DNA of 64,000 nt from Clostridia bacterium (GCA_017435305.1 JAFSFH010000013.1:1-64000), one strand, 5' to 3'; shown: positions 45,519-55,639, counted from the first letter of the stretch. The notes: generated from the sequence alone by a model not told the origin. Numbers and translations: made by a program.

Positions 45519-48500
45519 TTATTCGCCGGTGTATTCCTCGTCCTTGTTGTAGCCAACAATGCGGGAGGACTCGTACACGCGCTCATCATCAAAGGTGTAG
45601 CCGCTCTCGTCGATGGAGTTGGCTATACCGGCGGACTTCAGGTTGTGCACGCCGTCCTTGTCGTAGCGGGTGATGATCACGTCGCCATTCTCCTGGATGC
45701 GGAAGGCACACATGGTCAGAGCGGTGTCTACGCCGGTACCGTTGGTGCCGTAAGAGGAGACGTAACCGAAGTTCATATAGGTGAATTTCAGCTCGGTCTC
45801 AATGGGGGCGTTCCGGTAGTTGGTGTGATCCGGCACCACAATGGTCTCGCCCTTGGGCACGTAGACGGCGGCGCCGCCCAGATAGTCGTCGTAACCACTG
45901 CCGTGGTTGTGGCCAATCAAGAAGATGATGTTCAGACCGGCCTCGCTGGCAGCGTTCAGGGCGTCCACCACATACTTAGCACTGGCACCCATGCCGTCTT
46001 TCGCGGTACGAGCATTGTAGTGCAGCGGGATGTGGCTGGTGACGAAGATGGGCTTGTTGCCCCAGCCGCTGGCCAACTTCTCGTTGAAGTAAGCGGTCAG
46101 GTCCTCGGCTGCCTTCTGGCCGCCGCCACCATAGCAGTTGTAGTTATCCTCGTGGAGGATAAACACGCCATAGGGAGCGTTGGGGTTGTCGTTGTTGCCA
46201 TAGGGAGGCAGCAGATCGATGCCGGCGGCATCGTGGTTGCCCTGGGTGTAGTATTTGTCAAAGTTGACGGTGTCGGTAATGACGCTGTCAAACAGGTTCA
46301 GACCTGCGTTACTGTCGTCAAAGTCGCTGCCCAGCGTGATGGTATAGTCACCACCGAACAGCAGACCGTCGAACATACCGTAGCCGGTGTTGTTCTTCAC
46401 AGAATCGGTCAGACCCTTCAGTACAGCCAGACCGTCCTCGGTGCTGCCGTAATACTGATAGTCAGAACCGGAAATCAGCACTACCTCGGACAGGTCGGTT
46501 ACCTTGTCGGGGCTTGCATAGGCGTGGACAGCAGCACGACGCATATCGTACTCCTCGGTACCCACAAACGCGGCGTTGTACTCCACCAGATCCAGGCTCT
46601 CGCCGCCGGTCAGGGTCAGGAACCAGGTCAGAGAGGCAGTGTATTCTTGCTCGTTGGCGTCGGCAATCTGCACGGTGGCCAGGTTGTCCAGAGCGGTGTC
46701 CACAGCCACAGCGTCGTCGTACAGCCACACCTTGGCGGTGGATTCGGTCTTGTTGTCTTCCGCCCAAGCCAGATCGGCATCGTTGGCGACAACGATGTAC
46801 TGCCAACGCTCGTCGGCAATGACGGTATCGGCGTCACAGCCGGTGGTGGTCCACTGGCCGTTGTCGTCGTTCTTGCGATAGGTGCCGTCGATGTAGCTGC
46901 CCAGGATAACCTGGTCATAATCGGCATCCTTCAGTATATCGTACAGATAGCTGTCGACGCCGTCGGTCTCACCAACGGTCAGCAGGCGCACGGCACGGCG
47001 GGTGCTGTCCACGCCGGCATAGTTGTTGTGGGCGATGTCACCGTAGACGGTGACCTGCTCGCCGTTCAGCTCGTAGATGTAATAGGGACGGGCATAGATC
47101 TCGGTTTCGGTGGCGTGATCGGGGATGTTGATGATACGCACCGCAAAGGTGATGGAACCGTCGCTCAGATCCAGCAGATACTTGGCATTGACGTCGATGG
47201 TCTTCTTGTCGTCCACGTTTTCGTGGGTCATATCGCCGGTACCGATGGTCTCCTGGTTGGTGACGATGGCGCCGGAGCCCACCAGTGTGCCCAGTGTGTC
47301 GTTGTGCTTAAACAGCTTGATGGAGCCCTGGTTGGCAACCAGCTGGTTACCATTCACCACCTGAGCGCCCTCTACGGCCACGTTAAAGCGGAAGGCCAGA
47401 CCACGGCTGTCATCGGCGGTATCGCGGATGCTGGTTTCGCCGCCGGACAGTACCTCGGCGCGGTTGCCGCTGTTGGACAGGTCGATCACCATCACGTCGT
47501 CCACGTAGAGCTCGTCGGTGGTGCCCTTGCCGGAACCGTTGAAGTGGAGGTAGGCTGTGGTGCCATCCGCCACAAAGGTGGTCTCGTACTTGGTCCAGAT
47601 GCTCGCACTCAACCAAGCAGTTTGAGTGTTGACCTTGTTGGAATCTCTCAGAGAGAAGTTCATACCGTTGGAGACAGCACGATACCAGAAAGAGAGCTGA
47701 TAGGTGCGGCCTTCCACAACGGACAACTGCTGATCCAGGGTGCCGTTCCAGTCGCCGGGGCCCTTGATGCTGACGCCGTAGCTACCGTTACGGGCAGCAG
47801 AGGAGGAAACGGCGGTGGACTGATATTTGGTCCAGCCATTCAGGTTGCCGGTCTCGAAGTCGCCGTTGGTGGACAGATTTTCGACGGCTATCTCTTCCTT
47901 TTCCAAGGAGATGTCGTCGACGATAGCAGAGCCGCCGGTGTTGCCGGCCATCACACCTACGTAAATGCTGGTGTATTCGCCGGTGTTAAAGGTGACACTG
48001 TATTTCTTCCACTCAGAGCCGGAGCCCAGGGAAATCTGGGCGATGTTGGTGGTGTCGCCGCCGTCCTTCACCAGGAAGGAAGCGGAGGAGGCGTCCTTGG
48101 CCCAGCCGGTCAGCGTGTAGTTGGTGTTGGCCTGAACCGACACCTTCTGACGGGTCTGGTTCCACTGACCGCCCTGGAAGTTCAGGGCATAGGAGCCGGT
48201 ATGACCGGCGGTCATAGACAAGGTGCAGGCGCCGTACAGGTTGGTCCAGCCGGTGGTGTCGCCGGTTTCAAAGTCGCCGTTTTGCAGCACGTTGTTGGAA
48301 CCCTTCAACAGGACGGCGCTGTCGACGATGGCCGTGGCGTCGGCTTGGCTACCCATAACGCTGACGTAGATGCTGCTGTAATCACCGGAGTTAAACTTGA
48401 TGGTATACTTGGTCCAGTCGGTGCCGGTAAGAGCGGCCTGAGCGACGTTGGTGGTGTCGCCGCCGTCCTTGACCAGCAGTGTCATGTTGCTGGCCGCTTT

Positions 48501-49961
48501 GGCCCAAATGGTCAGCTCGTAGTCGGTGTTTGCATCCAGGTTGACCTTCTGGCGCACCATATTCCAGGCGCCGGAGGTGGTGACCTGCAGGCCGTAGGTG
48601 CTGTTATAGCCCTCCACGATGGAGGTGGTGCAGTAGCCGTACAGGTTCTCCCAGCCGGTGATGTCACCGGTGGCAAAGTTGCCGTTGACCAACAGGTTGC
48701 CGGTCACGTCGGTCTCGTTCACGCTCGGCTCAGGCTCGACGGGGGTGTCGGGCTCGGGCTCCTCTTTGCCGTCAGCACGGACCAGCACCACGTCGTCAAA
48801 GTAGTACTGACCGGCGTTGGCACGGTAGTTGGAGAAGATAATGTTGGGGTTGGTGTTGTTACCGCTATTGAAGGGGATCTGCACCTCAATCCACTTGTTG
48901 TACAGAGCGGCGTTGGTGATGGTGAAGCGCACACGGGTGCTGGAGGAGCTGTCTACCGTCTTGACCTCGATGCCGTTGGAGACCACGGCGGAGGTGCTGT
49001 AGGTAGCGCTGTTGTCGCCCACGGTCACCCACCAGCCGGGGTTGGTGCCGCTGGCGGCATAGGTATACATCTTATAGGTCAGGATGTAGTCGGTGTTGGC
49101 GCTCATATTGACGGCCTGCTGGAACATATGGACAGAGCCGCCGGTCTCGTTGGTCTGCATCACCTTGCCCTGACCAGCGCCGGTGGGATCCTCAACCACA
49201 CCGATGGTGGACACCAGGTTGGTCCAGTTCTCGTTGCCGGCCTCAAAGTCGCCGTTCTTCAGCATATTGTAGTCGGCGGGAGCATCGGGCAGCTCCGGAT
49301 CGACAGGGGTATCGGGATCTTCGCCCTCTACGGTGCCGCCGTTGACGTTGTTGGGGCCTTCGATGGTGATGTCGTCGAAATAATACTGACCGGCACCGGT
49401 GCGGTAGTTGTCAAAACGGAACTCAACAGAGGTGTTGGAGCCGGTGTTGTAGGGGATGGCAACCTCGACCCACTTGTTGGTGTTGGTGGTTACGTTCAGA
49501 CGCACACGGGTGCTGGAACTGCTGGACACCGTCTGAGCCGTCAGACCGGTCACAGCAGAGGTGCTGTAGGTGGCGGTGTTGTCACCAATGGTGACCCAGA
49601 AGGCCGCATTGGAGGCGGTGGAATAGCAATAGACCTTGAATTTCAGCACAAGGTCAGTGTTCTCCTCTACGGTCACAACCTGATTAAACATCAGGTCACA
49701 GCCTAAACTGCTCGAGGTATAGGTAGAGTTGGTGTGCATTACCTTACCGTGACCGGAGTCGGTGGGGTCATCCACCACTTCGGTGATGGTGTCTGCGTCG
49801 TTGTGCATGGTCCAGTTGGCCGTGCCGGCTTCGAAGTCGCCGTTGTAGAAGTAGCCGTCGTAGTTCACACTAGCGGCGCTGACCAAACCGGACAGCGGCA
49901 CCACCATCATCAGCATCAAAACCGACAACAGCAATGCCAGAGATTTGCGGAATTGCTTCAT
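45519..49961 (-). CDS. Giant secreted CBM/phosphoesterase protein with collapsed esterase domain
   Basis: A 1480-residue secreted protein. A signal peptide (1-30) is followed by five CBM4/9-like modules (about 33-205, 235-410, 432-560, 561-700 and 701-838). Next come the shared unknown domain (about 840-985; GAIVTNQETIG, VRIINIPD, YARPYYIYELNG), a ~150-residue remnant of the DUF4886-like domain (about 993-1145), and a calcineurin-like phosphoesterase (about 1160-1460). The phosphoesterase motifs are SDYQ, GGDY, GNHD (about 1240), SHIPLHY and GHNHG (about 1349). In the remnant, the IGNSFS block of the paralogues reads VGETDG and the DGYHL block is gone, so esterase activity is not expected. 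No anchor or SLH domain is present. AAGGAGGA precedes the ATG. The natural substrate is unknown; a phosphorylated glycan would fit. Confidence 0.82.
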   Translation of the reverse strand: MKQFRKSLALLLSVLMLMMVVPLSGLVSAASVNYDGYFYNGDFEAGTANWTMHNDADTITEVVDDPTDSGHGKVMHTNSTYTSSSLGCDLMFNQVVTVEENTDLVLKFKVYCYSTASNAAFWVTIGDNTATYSTSAVTGLTAQTVSSSSSTRVRLNVTTNTNKWVEVAIPYNTGSNTSVEFRFDNYRTGAGQYYFDDITIEGPNNVNGGTVEGEDPDTPVDPELPDAPADYNMLKNGDFEAGNENWTNLVSTIGVVEDPTGAGQGKVMQTNETGGSVHMFQQAVNMSANTDYILTYKMYTYAASGTNPGWWVTVGDNSATYSTSAVVSNGIEVKTVDSSSSTRVRFTITNAALYNKWIEVQIPFNSGNNTNPNIIFSNYRANAGQYYFDDVVLVRADGKEEPEPDTPVEPEPSVNETDVTGNLLVNGNFATGDITGWENLYGYCTTSIVEGYNSTYGLQVTTSGAWNMVRQKVNLDANTDYELTIWAKAASNMTLLVKDGGDTTNVAQAALTGTDWTKYTIKFNSGDYSSIYVSVMGSQADATAIVDSAVLLKGSNNVLQNGDFETGDTTGWTNLYGACTLSMTAGHTGSYALNFQGGQWNQTRQKVSVQANTNYTLTGWAKDASSASFLVKDGGDTTNIAQISLGSGSEWKKYSVTFNTGEYTSIYVGVMAGNTGGSAIVDDISLEKEEIAVENLSTNGDFETGNLNGWTKYQSTAVSSSAARNGSYGVSIKGPGDWNGTLDQQLSVVEGRTYQLSFWYRAVSNGMNFSLRDSNKVNTQTAWLSASIWTKYETTFVADGTTAYLHFNGSGKGTTDELYVDDVMVIDLSNSGNRAEVLSGGETSIRDTADDSRGLAFRFNVAVEGAQVVNGNQLVANQGSIKLFKHNDTLGTLVGSGAIVTNQETIGTGDMTHENVDDKKTIDVNAKYLLDLSDGSITFAVRIINIPDHATETEIYARPYYIYELNGEQVTVYGDIAHNNYAGVDSTRRAVRLLTVGETDGVDSYLYDILKDADYDQVILGSYIDGTYRKNDDNGQWTTTGCDADTVIADERWQYIVVANDADLAWAEDNKTESTAKVWLYDDAVAVDTALDNLATVQIADANEQEYTASLTWFLTLTGGESLDLVEYNAAFVGTEEYDMRRAAVHAYASPDKVTDLSEVVLISGSDYQYYGSTEDGLAVLKGLTDSVKNNTGYGMFDGLLFGGDYTITLGSDFDDSNAGLNLFDSVITDTVNFDKYYTQGNHDAAGIDLLPPYGNNDNPNAPYGVFILHEDNYNCYGGGGQKAAEDLTAYFNEKLASGWGNKPIFVTSHIPLHYNARTAKDGMGASAKYVVDALNAASEAGLNIIFLIGHNHGSGYDDYLGGAAVYVPKGETIVVPDHTNYRNAPIETELKFTYMNFGYVSSYGTNGTGVDTALTMCAFRIQENGDVIITRYDKDGVHNLKSAGIANSIDESGYTFDDERVYESSRIVGYNKDEEYTGE

Positions 49962-50028
49962 AGTGTTTCCTCCTTATGGTTTGTTGCGAGCGGATTCCCT
50001 TTATCCGCTCTTACGTTTCGCTATTATC

Positions 50029-50057
50029 ATTATATACCATATCAATAGTTACAAAAA
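50029..50057 (-). promoter_or_regulatory. Candidate promoter of giant gene 1
   Basis: Minus strand TATAAT (50029-50034) with TTTTTG (50052-50057) 17 bases upstream. The -10 is perfect and the -35 weak, which suggests activator control, possibly by the divergent AraC gene at 50205. Confidence 0.5.
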
Positions 50058-50143
50058 GGAACAAAACATCATAAAACGAGCACAAAACATTAGAAATAGG
50101 GGCATTAAACCCACAAAAATAGATACAAAGCAAAACTTTTGTA

Positions 50144-50172
50144 TTGACAGCGTTTTTGGGGACAGGTATAGT
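50144..50172 (+). promoter_or_regulatory. Promoter of the AraC gene at 50205
   Basis: TTGACA (50144-50149) and TATAGT (50167-50172), spacer 17 bases, 33 bases upstream of the start codon. Confidence 0.85.
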
Positions 50173-50204
50173 ATATATAAAGGAATAAATAAGTAGGTGA
50201 GGAT

Positions 50205-51059
50205 ATGTACGTATATCGTGGTGATTTAGGTAACTACGTGGACGCTGTGGTGGATATGACCAAGCCCATAATGGTTACCTCGGTGGGCAACATTCGCCCG
50301 CGAAGCGCTAAGGAATTTTTTACCACCCGTCCGGAGGGGCGGAAGGACTATCAGCTCATATACGTGGCGGACGGCTGCATCCATTTCGATTATCGGTCAG
50401 AGGAGCGGGTGGTGGAAAAGGGGCATATGGTGCTCTTTTATCCCGATGAGCCACAGGAGTATATTATGTATTCCAAGGAAAAGGCAGAATTCTATTGGGT
50501 GCATTTCACCGGCTATGATGTGGAGCGCCTGCTGACCCAATGGGGGATACCGCGGGATCGGCGTGTATTCTGGGTGGGTCTGGCCTCCGACTATCGCTGG
50601 CTGTTCTATCAGATGATTCGCGAATTGCAGAATCGGCACGCTCACTTTGAGGAACTGACCGCTATGAATCTGCAGCACCTGTTTCTGTTGATACATCGAT
50701 ATCTCGGCGGCGTCGAGGACAGCACCAAGGGCTTTCATGGCGAGATCATTCAGGCGCTGACCTGGTTTGATCGCCATTGGCGGGACGACATATCCATTGA
50801 GGATTACGCCGCCCACAACCGTATCTCTGCCTGTTGGCTTCGGCAGAAGTTTAAGCAGTATACCGGCACCACACCGATGCAGCACATTATTTCCCTGCGC
50901 ATCACCAACGCCATCAACCTGATGGAGAATACCGACTACAACATCACCCAGATCGCGGAGGCGGTGGGGTACGATAACCCGGCTTATTTCCGTCGCCTGT
51001 TTCACAAGCATACCGGAATGTCCCCCACGGAGTATCGGAAACAGTTAGGAAAAAAATAA
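50205..51059 (+). CDS. AraC family transcription regulator
   Basis: A 284-residue regulator. The N-terminal cupin-type half has GRKDYQLIYVADGCIHFDY and MVLFYPDEPQEY. The C-terminal AraC DNA-binding domain has two helix-turn-helix units (IEDYAAHNRISACWLRQKFKQ, then ITQIAEAVGYDNPAYFRRLF), ending HKHTGMSPTEYRKQ. It is divergent from giant gene 1 and convergent with giant gene 2, the only plus-strand gene among the four giants, so it is the prime candidate for their control. The ATG at 50205 has GGTGA close upstream, a short spacing. Confidence 0.88.
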   Translation: MYVYRGDLGNYVDAVVDMTKPIMVTSVGNIRPRSAKEFFTTRPEGRKDYQLIYVADGCIHFDYRSEERVVEKGHMVLFYPDEPQEYIMYSKEKAEFYWVHFTGYDVERLLTQWGIPRDRRVFWVGLASDYRWLFYQMIRELQNRHAHFEELTAMNLQHLFLLIHRYLGGVEDSTKGFHGEIIQALTWFDRHWRDDISIEDYAAHNRISACWLRQKFKQYTGTTPMQHIISLRITNAINLMENTDYNITQIAEAVGYDNPAYFRRLFHKHTGMSPTEYRKQLGKK

Positions 51060-51064
51060 AAAGA

Positions 51065-51104
51065 AACATCCCCCGACAACGGATTTCCGTTGTCGGGGGA
51101 TGTT
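51065..51104. terminator. Bidirectional terminator between AraC gene and giant gene 2
   Basis: An 18-bp perfect stem (51065-51082 with 51087-51104), loop ATTT, T-run on the right and A-rich on the left. It carries the same CCCCCGACAA block as the terminator at 45459. Confidence 0.87.
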
Positions 51105-51131
51105 TTAGGTTATGTTACCGCACAGGCTGAA

Positions 51132-54100
51132 TCAGCCGGTGTACTCCTCGTCGGAGGTGGCGGTGACGATACGCTGAGGACCGTACACCGTCTCGTTGAC
51201 GGGGATGGAGTTGATATACTCGTTGGTAACGTGAGGCACGCCCTTCGCCTTCAGGTTGTGATAGCCGTCCTTGTCATAACGGGTGATGATGACGGAACCA
51301 TCCTCCTGAATCTTAAAGGTGGTCATGGTCAGGGTGGTATCCACGCCACAGCCGGTGTCGGCGAAGTAGCCCACGTAGCCGGCGTTCATATAGGTGAACT
51401 TCAGTTCAACTTCCTGATACTCCTTATAGTTCTCAGGCTTGGCGATCAGCATGGTGTCGCCCTTAGCCAGATAGATGGCGGAGCCGCCCACATAGGCGTC
51501 GTAGTCGCTGGAGTGGTTGTGACCGAACAGGAAGATGATGTTAAAGCCGTTCTCACCGCCGTAGTTCAGAGCCTCAACGATGCCCTGAGCATTTTTGCCG
51601 GCGCCGTAGTCGCTGATGGTACGCCAGTTGAAGTGCAGCGGGACGTGAGTCATCACGAAGATGGGCTTCTTCAGATCCCAGCCGTTCTCCAGCTTCTCAT
51701 CGAAGTAGGCCTTCAGGTCGTTGGCCACATCGTTGTCGCTGGTGCCACCGAACTGACCGTAGTCCTCCTCATGGATGGCGAAGACGCCGTAGGTACCGCC
51801 AACGGGGTCGTTGTTGCCGTAGGGGTTCAGCATCTCCACGGTGGGAGCATCGTGGTTACCCTCGGAGTAGACCTTGTTGCCGATGACGAATTCACTAGAG
51901 AACTCATCCAGCACACCGATACCCTCGGTAGCGCTGTCGTGACCGTGGCTGGGGGTGAAGTCGCCGGGGAACAGCATACCGTCGAACAGCTCGTAGCCGT
52001 CGGTATTCTTGATACCGCCCAGGATAGCGTTGACGTTGGTCTTGTTCTTATCCCAGGAGCTGGCCTGGAAGTCAGAGCCGGCGATCAGCAGGGTCTCGTC
52101 CAGGTCGGTGACCTCGTAGGGGTTGGCCACAGCGTGACCCACCGCACGCTTGACGTTGAACGCGTCGTTGGTGACAGCGGCGGGAACAAAGTCAACCAGA
52201 TCCAGGCTCTCGCCGGTGATGGCGGCATACCAGGTCAGGGAGGCGGTGTAATCGCCGTGCAGATCGTTCAGGTGATAGCCGTCAGCGGTCAGAGTGTCGC
52301 CCAGAGAGGTGCCACGCAGATTCTGGATAGCGGTACCGGAGGGGATGACGCCGTCAATGCCCTCGGTGTTCAGAACGGTGTTCTGGACGGTATCCACGAT
52401 GGCATTGTACATGGTCATCTGGTCGTTGTTGTAGTTGGGGAAGGACTCGTGGGTGGAATCCTGCTGATAGGCCCAGGTCATGTGCCACAGAACCTTGGCA
52501 TCGGGGTTGGTCTTATACTGGTTGACCCAGTTGACGATGTTCTGCAGGTTGCCGAAGGTGCCGGGCATACCGGAGTTACCGGACACCTGCTGAACGGTGA
52601 TGACATCCCAGTTCTCATCCTGCAGAGCGGTCAGAGCCTGAGTGCCGTTGGTGTTGACCCACTGGCCGTTGTCGTCGTTCTTGTGATACTCATAAGAGCC
52701 GGACTGGTTGGAGATGTAACCCCAGTGCTGATCCAGAGAGCAGCCGCCCACGTACAGGTTACCCAGGATGACCTGATCGTACTCAGCGCTCTTGAGCACG
52801 TCGTACAGATAGTTGCGCATGGCATCCACCGAGAAGCTGTTGCCGATGGCCAGAATCTTCAGGGAGCGGCGCACGCTGGCGACAGCCTCATAGCTGTCAC
52901 TGGTGACGTCGCCGTACACAGTGACCTGCTCGCCGTCGATTTCATAGGTGTAGTAGGGGCGGGCATAGATCTCGGTACCTACGTGATCATCGGGGATGTT
53001 GATGATGCGCACGGCGTAGAACATATCGCCGTTGTCCTCGTAATCGGTGACGTATTTGGCAGGCACCTTAATGACGTTGCCGTCATTGACGTCAGCCAGG
53101 GTCATATCGCCCTCGCCGACGGTAGCCTGGTTGGTGACGACAGCGCCGGCCTCAACCAAAGTGCCGATGGCATCGTCATACTTGAACAGCTGCATAGAGC
53201 CGGAACCGGATACGTACTGGTTCCCCTTGACAAACTCGGCGCCGGTTACGTTGACAGCAAAGCGGAAAGCCAGACCGCGGTTGTTGTCATCCACGTCGCG
53301 GATGGAGGTGCCGGAATTCTTCAGAATATCGCAGCGGTCCATCTCGTCGCCGGACAGATTCTCCAGCTTGATATCGTCGATCCACAGCTCGTCGGTGGTG
53401 TTCTTACCGGAGCCGGAGAAGTTCAGGATCAGCTTGGTGACGTAGCCGGACTCGAAGGTGGCCTCGTACAGGGTCCAATCCTGCTTGCCGCTCAGATAGT
53501 TACCGGCCAGCTTGGTGTTCTGGTTATCCTGATCCTTCAGGGTCATATTCAGACCGTTGTGGGGGGTCTTGTACCAGAAGGACAGCTTGTAGGTCTTACC
53601 GACCTCAACAGCGATGTCTTTCTGGGTCAGACAGCCGCCCCAGCCGCCGTTGCCGATCAGCTTGGCACCGTAGTTGCCGTTCTTGGCAGCTTCAGCGGAA
53701 AGAGTGGTCTGCTGGAAGGACTCCCACTTGGTCAGACTGCCGGCCTCAAAGTCGCCGTTCCAGATATAACCGTCAAAGTTGGGATCCTTTACCTCAACCA
53801 CAGAAACGTCGTCCAGATAGACGGTGGTGGCAATGTTGTTACCGCCGCCGCAGATGTTGATACGAGTGGTGGTGTCCACAGCCTCAACTTCCAGGGTCAT
53901 GGTGGTCCAGGAGGTGCTGGTAATCCACTTGCCGACCGCAGTGGTGCCCACGGGGTTCTGAATCTGAACGTTGACACCGTTGGCAACCGCCTTATAAGAG
54001 AAGGTGATCGCATAGGTGTGGCCGACCTCGGTGGCGAAGTCTTGATAAGCCAGACCGCCCCAACCGCCGTCGCCAATCATTTCCAGACCGTACTTGCCGT

Positions 54101-55595
54101 TCTGGGCAGCAGCCTTGGTCACGGCGGTGTCGGAATAGACATTCCAAGGAGAGATGACGCCGGTCTCAAAGTCACCGTTGTAGATGAAGCCGTCGAAGGA
54201 GGGAACCTTCTGGCCGATCAGGGTGATATCGTCCACCAGCACGTCTTCGGCGATGCCGTTACCGCCGCCGCAGAAGTTAAAGCAGAGGGTGGTGGTGGTG
54301 GGAACCACGTCCCAGGTCAGCTGAGTCCACTCGGTGGCGGTGAACCACTTGCTGGCCAGGTTCGCACCGCTGGTGCCGCCGTCCTTGATCTGGACGTTGA
54401 CACCGTTCTGGTTGGTCTTCAGCCACAGGCTGACGGTGTAGGTGTTGCCGGCCACGACGGTCACGTTGGTGTTCAGCATGCCGCCCCAGCCGCCGGTGCC
54501 CTTCAGGTTGGCAGCATAGGAGCCGCCGTGAGCGGTGGTGGAGATAACGGTGGACTGATGCTTAGTCCAACCGGACAGATCGCCGGTCTCAAAGTCGCCG
54601 TTGACAACCAGGTTGTCGCTCTCCTCCTCATCGCTCTCGGGCTCGATGATCTTAGAGACGCTCAGATCGTCAATCCACAGGTCCATAGCCGTGCCGGCAT
54701 CCTGGAATTTGAACAGGATAGCGCCGCTAGAGTTGGGGGTGTCACCAATGTTGGTGGTGATGGAGTACTCGGCCCACTCGGTGGTGGGCTTGAAGGTCTC
54801 ATTGTAGTAGGTGCTGCCCCAGCTGCCGTCCTGGAAGGTGACGAACATAGAGGCGCTGGTGCTGGCCTTTGCCTTAAAGGTGACCAGATAGTTGGCGTTG
54901 TCCTCAAAGCCATTAACGGTCATATAGGTGGAGCTGTAACCGCCGGTTGCAGACCACTTCAGGCAGTTGCTGGCATCGGGGCCCTCGGCCACAACGGAGC
55001 CGGACTTAAAGCCCAGAATGCCGTCGTTCCAGTCTTTCTCCCAGATGGACTCGTAGGTGGTCTCACCGGGATTCTCAGGCTCCACAGTCTCCTTCTTGAT
55101 GACGGTGAAATCGTCAACCCAGAAGTCCTGGATCGTGCCATTGTTCTGGATCTTCAGCATGACACTCTCATAGGTGTCACCGGTGTTGAACTCGATGGAA
55201 TGGTCGGTCCAGGTGGTGCTGGTGCTGAAAGATACCTGATCGTACTCGCCCCAGGAAGAGGTCTGTACGGTGATGAAGGCACTTTTGCCCAAACTGGTCT
55301 TCATCTTAAAGTTGAAGACGTAGTCGGTGTTCTTCTCCAGAGTAATGGTCTTACGGATCTCGCCGTAAGCGCTGTCGCACGCCCAATACAGCACGTGATT
55401 GGTGCTGTCGTCGGGGTCGACAACAATGGACTGACCCGGGCCGCCGGAAGTGAAGCCGACGTTGCCGTCTTCAAAATTCCAGCTCAGGATGGTCTCATCC
55501 TCTGCGGCTACGGACACGATGCCCATAGGCAGCAGGGTGCACAGCATGGCCAACACACCGATGATGGCCAATACTTTGCGAAGCTTGTTTTGCAT
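51132..55595 (-). CDS. Giant secreted CBM/SGNH-esterase/phosphoesterase protein
   Basis: A 1487-residue secreted protein. A signal peptide (1-30, VSVAAE) is followed by five CBM4/9-like modules (about 33-175, 178-330, 332-470, 472-613 and 615-757). Next come the shared unknown domain (about 760-905; GAVVTNQATVG, VRIINIPD, YARPYYTYEIDG) and a DUF4886-like SGNH hydrolase domain (about 912-1135), with LAIGNSFSVDA (Ser nucleophile near residue 920) and DGYHLND (Asp/His near 1106). The last domain is a calcineurin-like phosphoesterase (about 1160-1460): SDFQ, GDF, GNHD (about 1245), THVPLHF and GHNHS (about 1356). Both catalytic domains look complete, except that the first phosphoesterase motif has Gln where His is usual. 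Substrates are unknown; deacylation plus dephosphorylation of a surface glycan is the working idea. AAGGAGGA precedes the ATG. Confidence 0.85.
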   Translation of the reverse strand: MQNKLRKVLAIIGVLAMLCTLLPMGIVSVAAEDETILSWNFEDGNVGFTSGGPGQSIVVDPDDSTNHVLYWACDSAYGEIRKTITLEKNTDYVFNFKMKTSLGKSAFITVQTSSWGEYDQVSFSTSTTWTDHSIEFNTGDTYESVMLKIQNNGTIQDFWVDDFTVIKKETVEPENPGETTYESIWEKDWNDGILGFKSGSVVAEGPDASNCLKWSATGGYSSTYMTVNGFEDNANYLVTFKAKASTSASMFVTFQDGSWGSTYYNETFKPTTEWAEYSITTNIGDTPNSSGAILFKFQDAGTAMDLWIDDLSVSKIIEPESDEEESDNLVVNGDFETGDLSGWTKHQSTVISTTAHGGSYAANLKGTGGWGGMLNTNVTVVAGNTYTVSLWLKTNQNGVNVQIKDGGTSGANLASKWFTATEWTQLTWDVVPTTTTLCFNFCGGGNGIAEDVLVDDITLIGQKVPSFDGFIYNGDFETGVISPWNVYSDTAVTKAAAQNGKYGLEMIGDGGWGGLAYQDFATEVGHTYAITFSYKAVANGVNVQIQNPVGTTAVGKWITSTSWTTMTLEVEAVDTTTRINICGGGNNIATTVYLDDVSVVEVKDPNFDGYIWNGDFEAGSLTKWESFQQTTLSAEAAKNGNYGAKLIGNGGWGGCLTQKDIAVEVGKTYKLSFWYKTPHNGLNMTLKDQDNQNTKLAGNYLSGKQDWTLYEATFESGYVTKLILNFSGSGKNTTDELWIDDIKLENLSGDEMDRCDILKNSGTSIRDVDDNNRGLAFRFAVNVTGAEFVKGNQYVSGSGSMQLFKYDDAIGTLVEAGAVVTNQATVGEGDMTLADVNDGNVIKVPAKYVTDYEDNGDMFYAVRIINIPDDHVGTEIYARPYYTYEIDGEQVTVYGDVTSDSYEAVASVRRSLKILAIGNSFSVDAMRNYLYDVLKSAEYDQVILGNLYVGGCSLDQHWGYISNQSGSYEYHKNDDNGQWVNTNGTQALTALQDENWDVITVQQVSGNSGMPGTFGNLQNIVNWVNQYKTNPDAKVLWHMTWAYQQDSTHESFPNYNNDQMTMYNAIVDTVQNTVLNTEGIDGVIPSGTAIQNLRGTSLGDTLTADGYHLNDLHGDYTASLTWYAAITGESLDLVDFVPAAVTNDAFNVKRAVGHAVANPYEVTDLDETLLIAGSDFQASSWDKNKTNVNAILGGIKNTDGYELFDGMLFPGDFTPSHGHDSATEGIGVLDEFSSEFVIGNKVYSEGNHDAPTVEMLNPYGNNDPVGGTYGVFAIHEEDYGQFGGTSDNDVANDLKAYFDEKLENGWDLKKPIFVMTHVPLHFNWRTISDYGAGKNAQGIVEALNYGGENGFNIIFLFGHNHSSDYDAYVGGSAIYLAKGDTMLIAKPENYKEYQEVELKFTYMNAGYVGYFADTGCGVDTTLTMTTFKIQEDGSVIITRYDKDGYHNLKAKGVPHVTNEYINSIPVNETVYGPQRIVTATSDEEYTG

Positions 55596-55639
55596 AGCGT
55601 TTCCTCCTTTTATATTTAATAATGCAAATAGCCATCATC

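Noticed and set aside
45393..49706. 1437-codon open frame on the plus strand opposite giant gene 1
   Set aside because: It is a shadow of the real minus-strand gene: Val/Gly/His-rich, no domain, no ribosome site or signal peptide. The minus-strand frame has clear modules and motifs.
51090..55619. 1509-codon open frame on the plus strand opposite giant gene 2
   Set aside because: Same reason: antisense frame of a GC-rich repetitive gene, with low-complexity Val/Gly/His composition.
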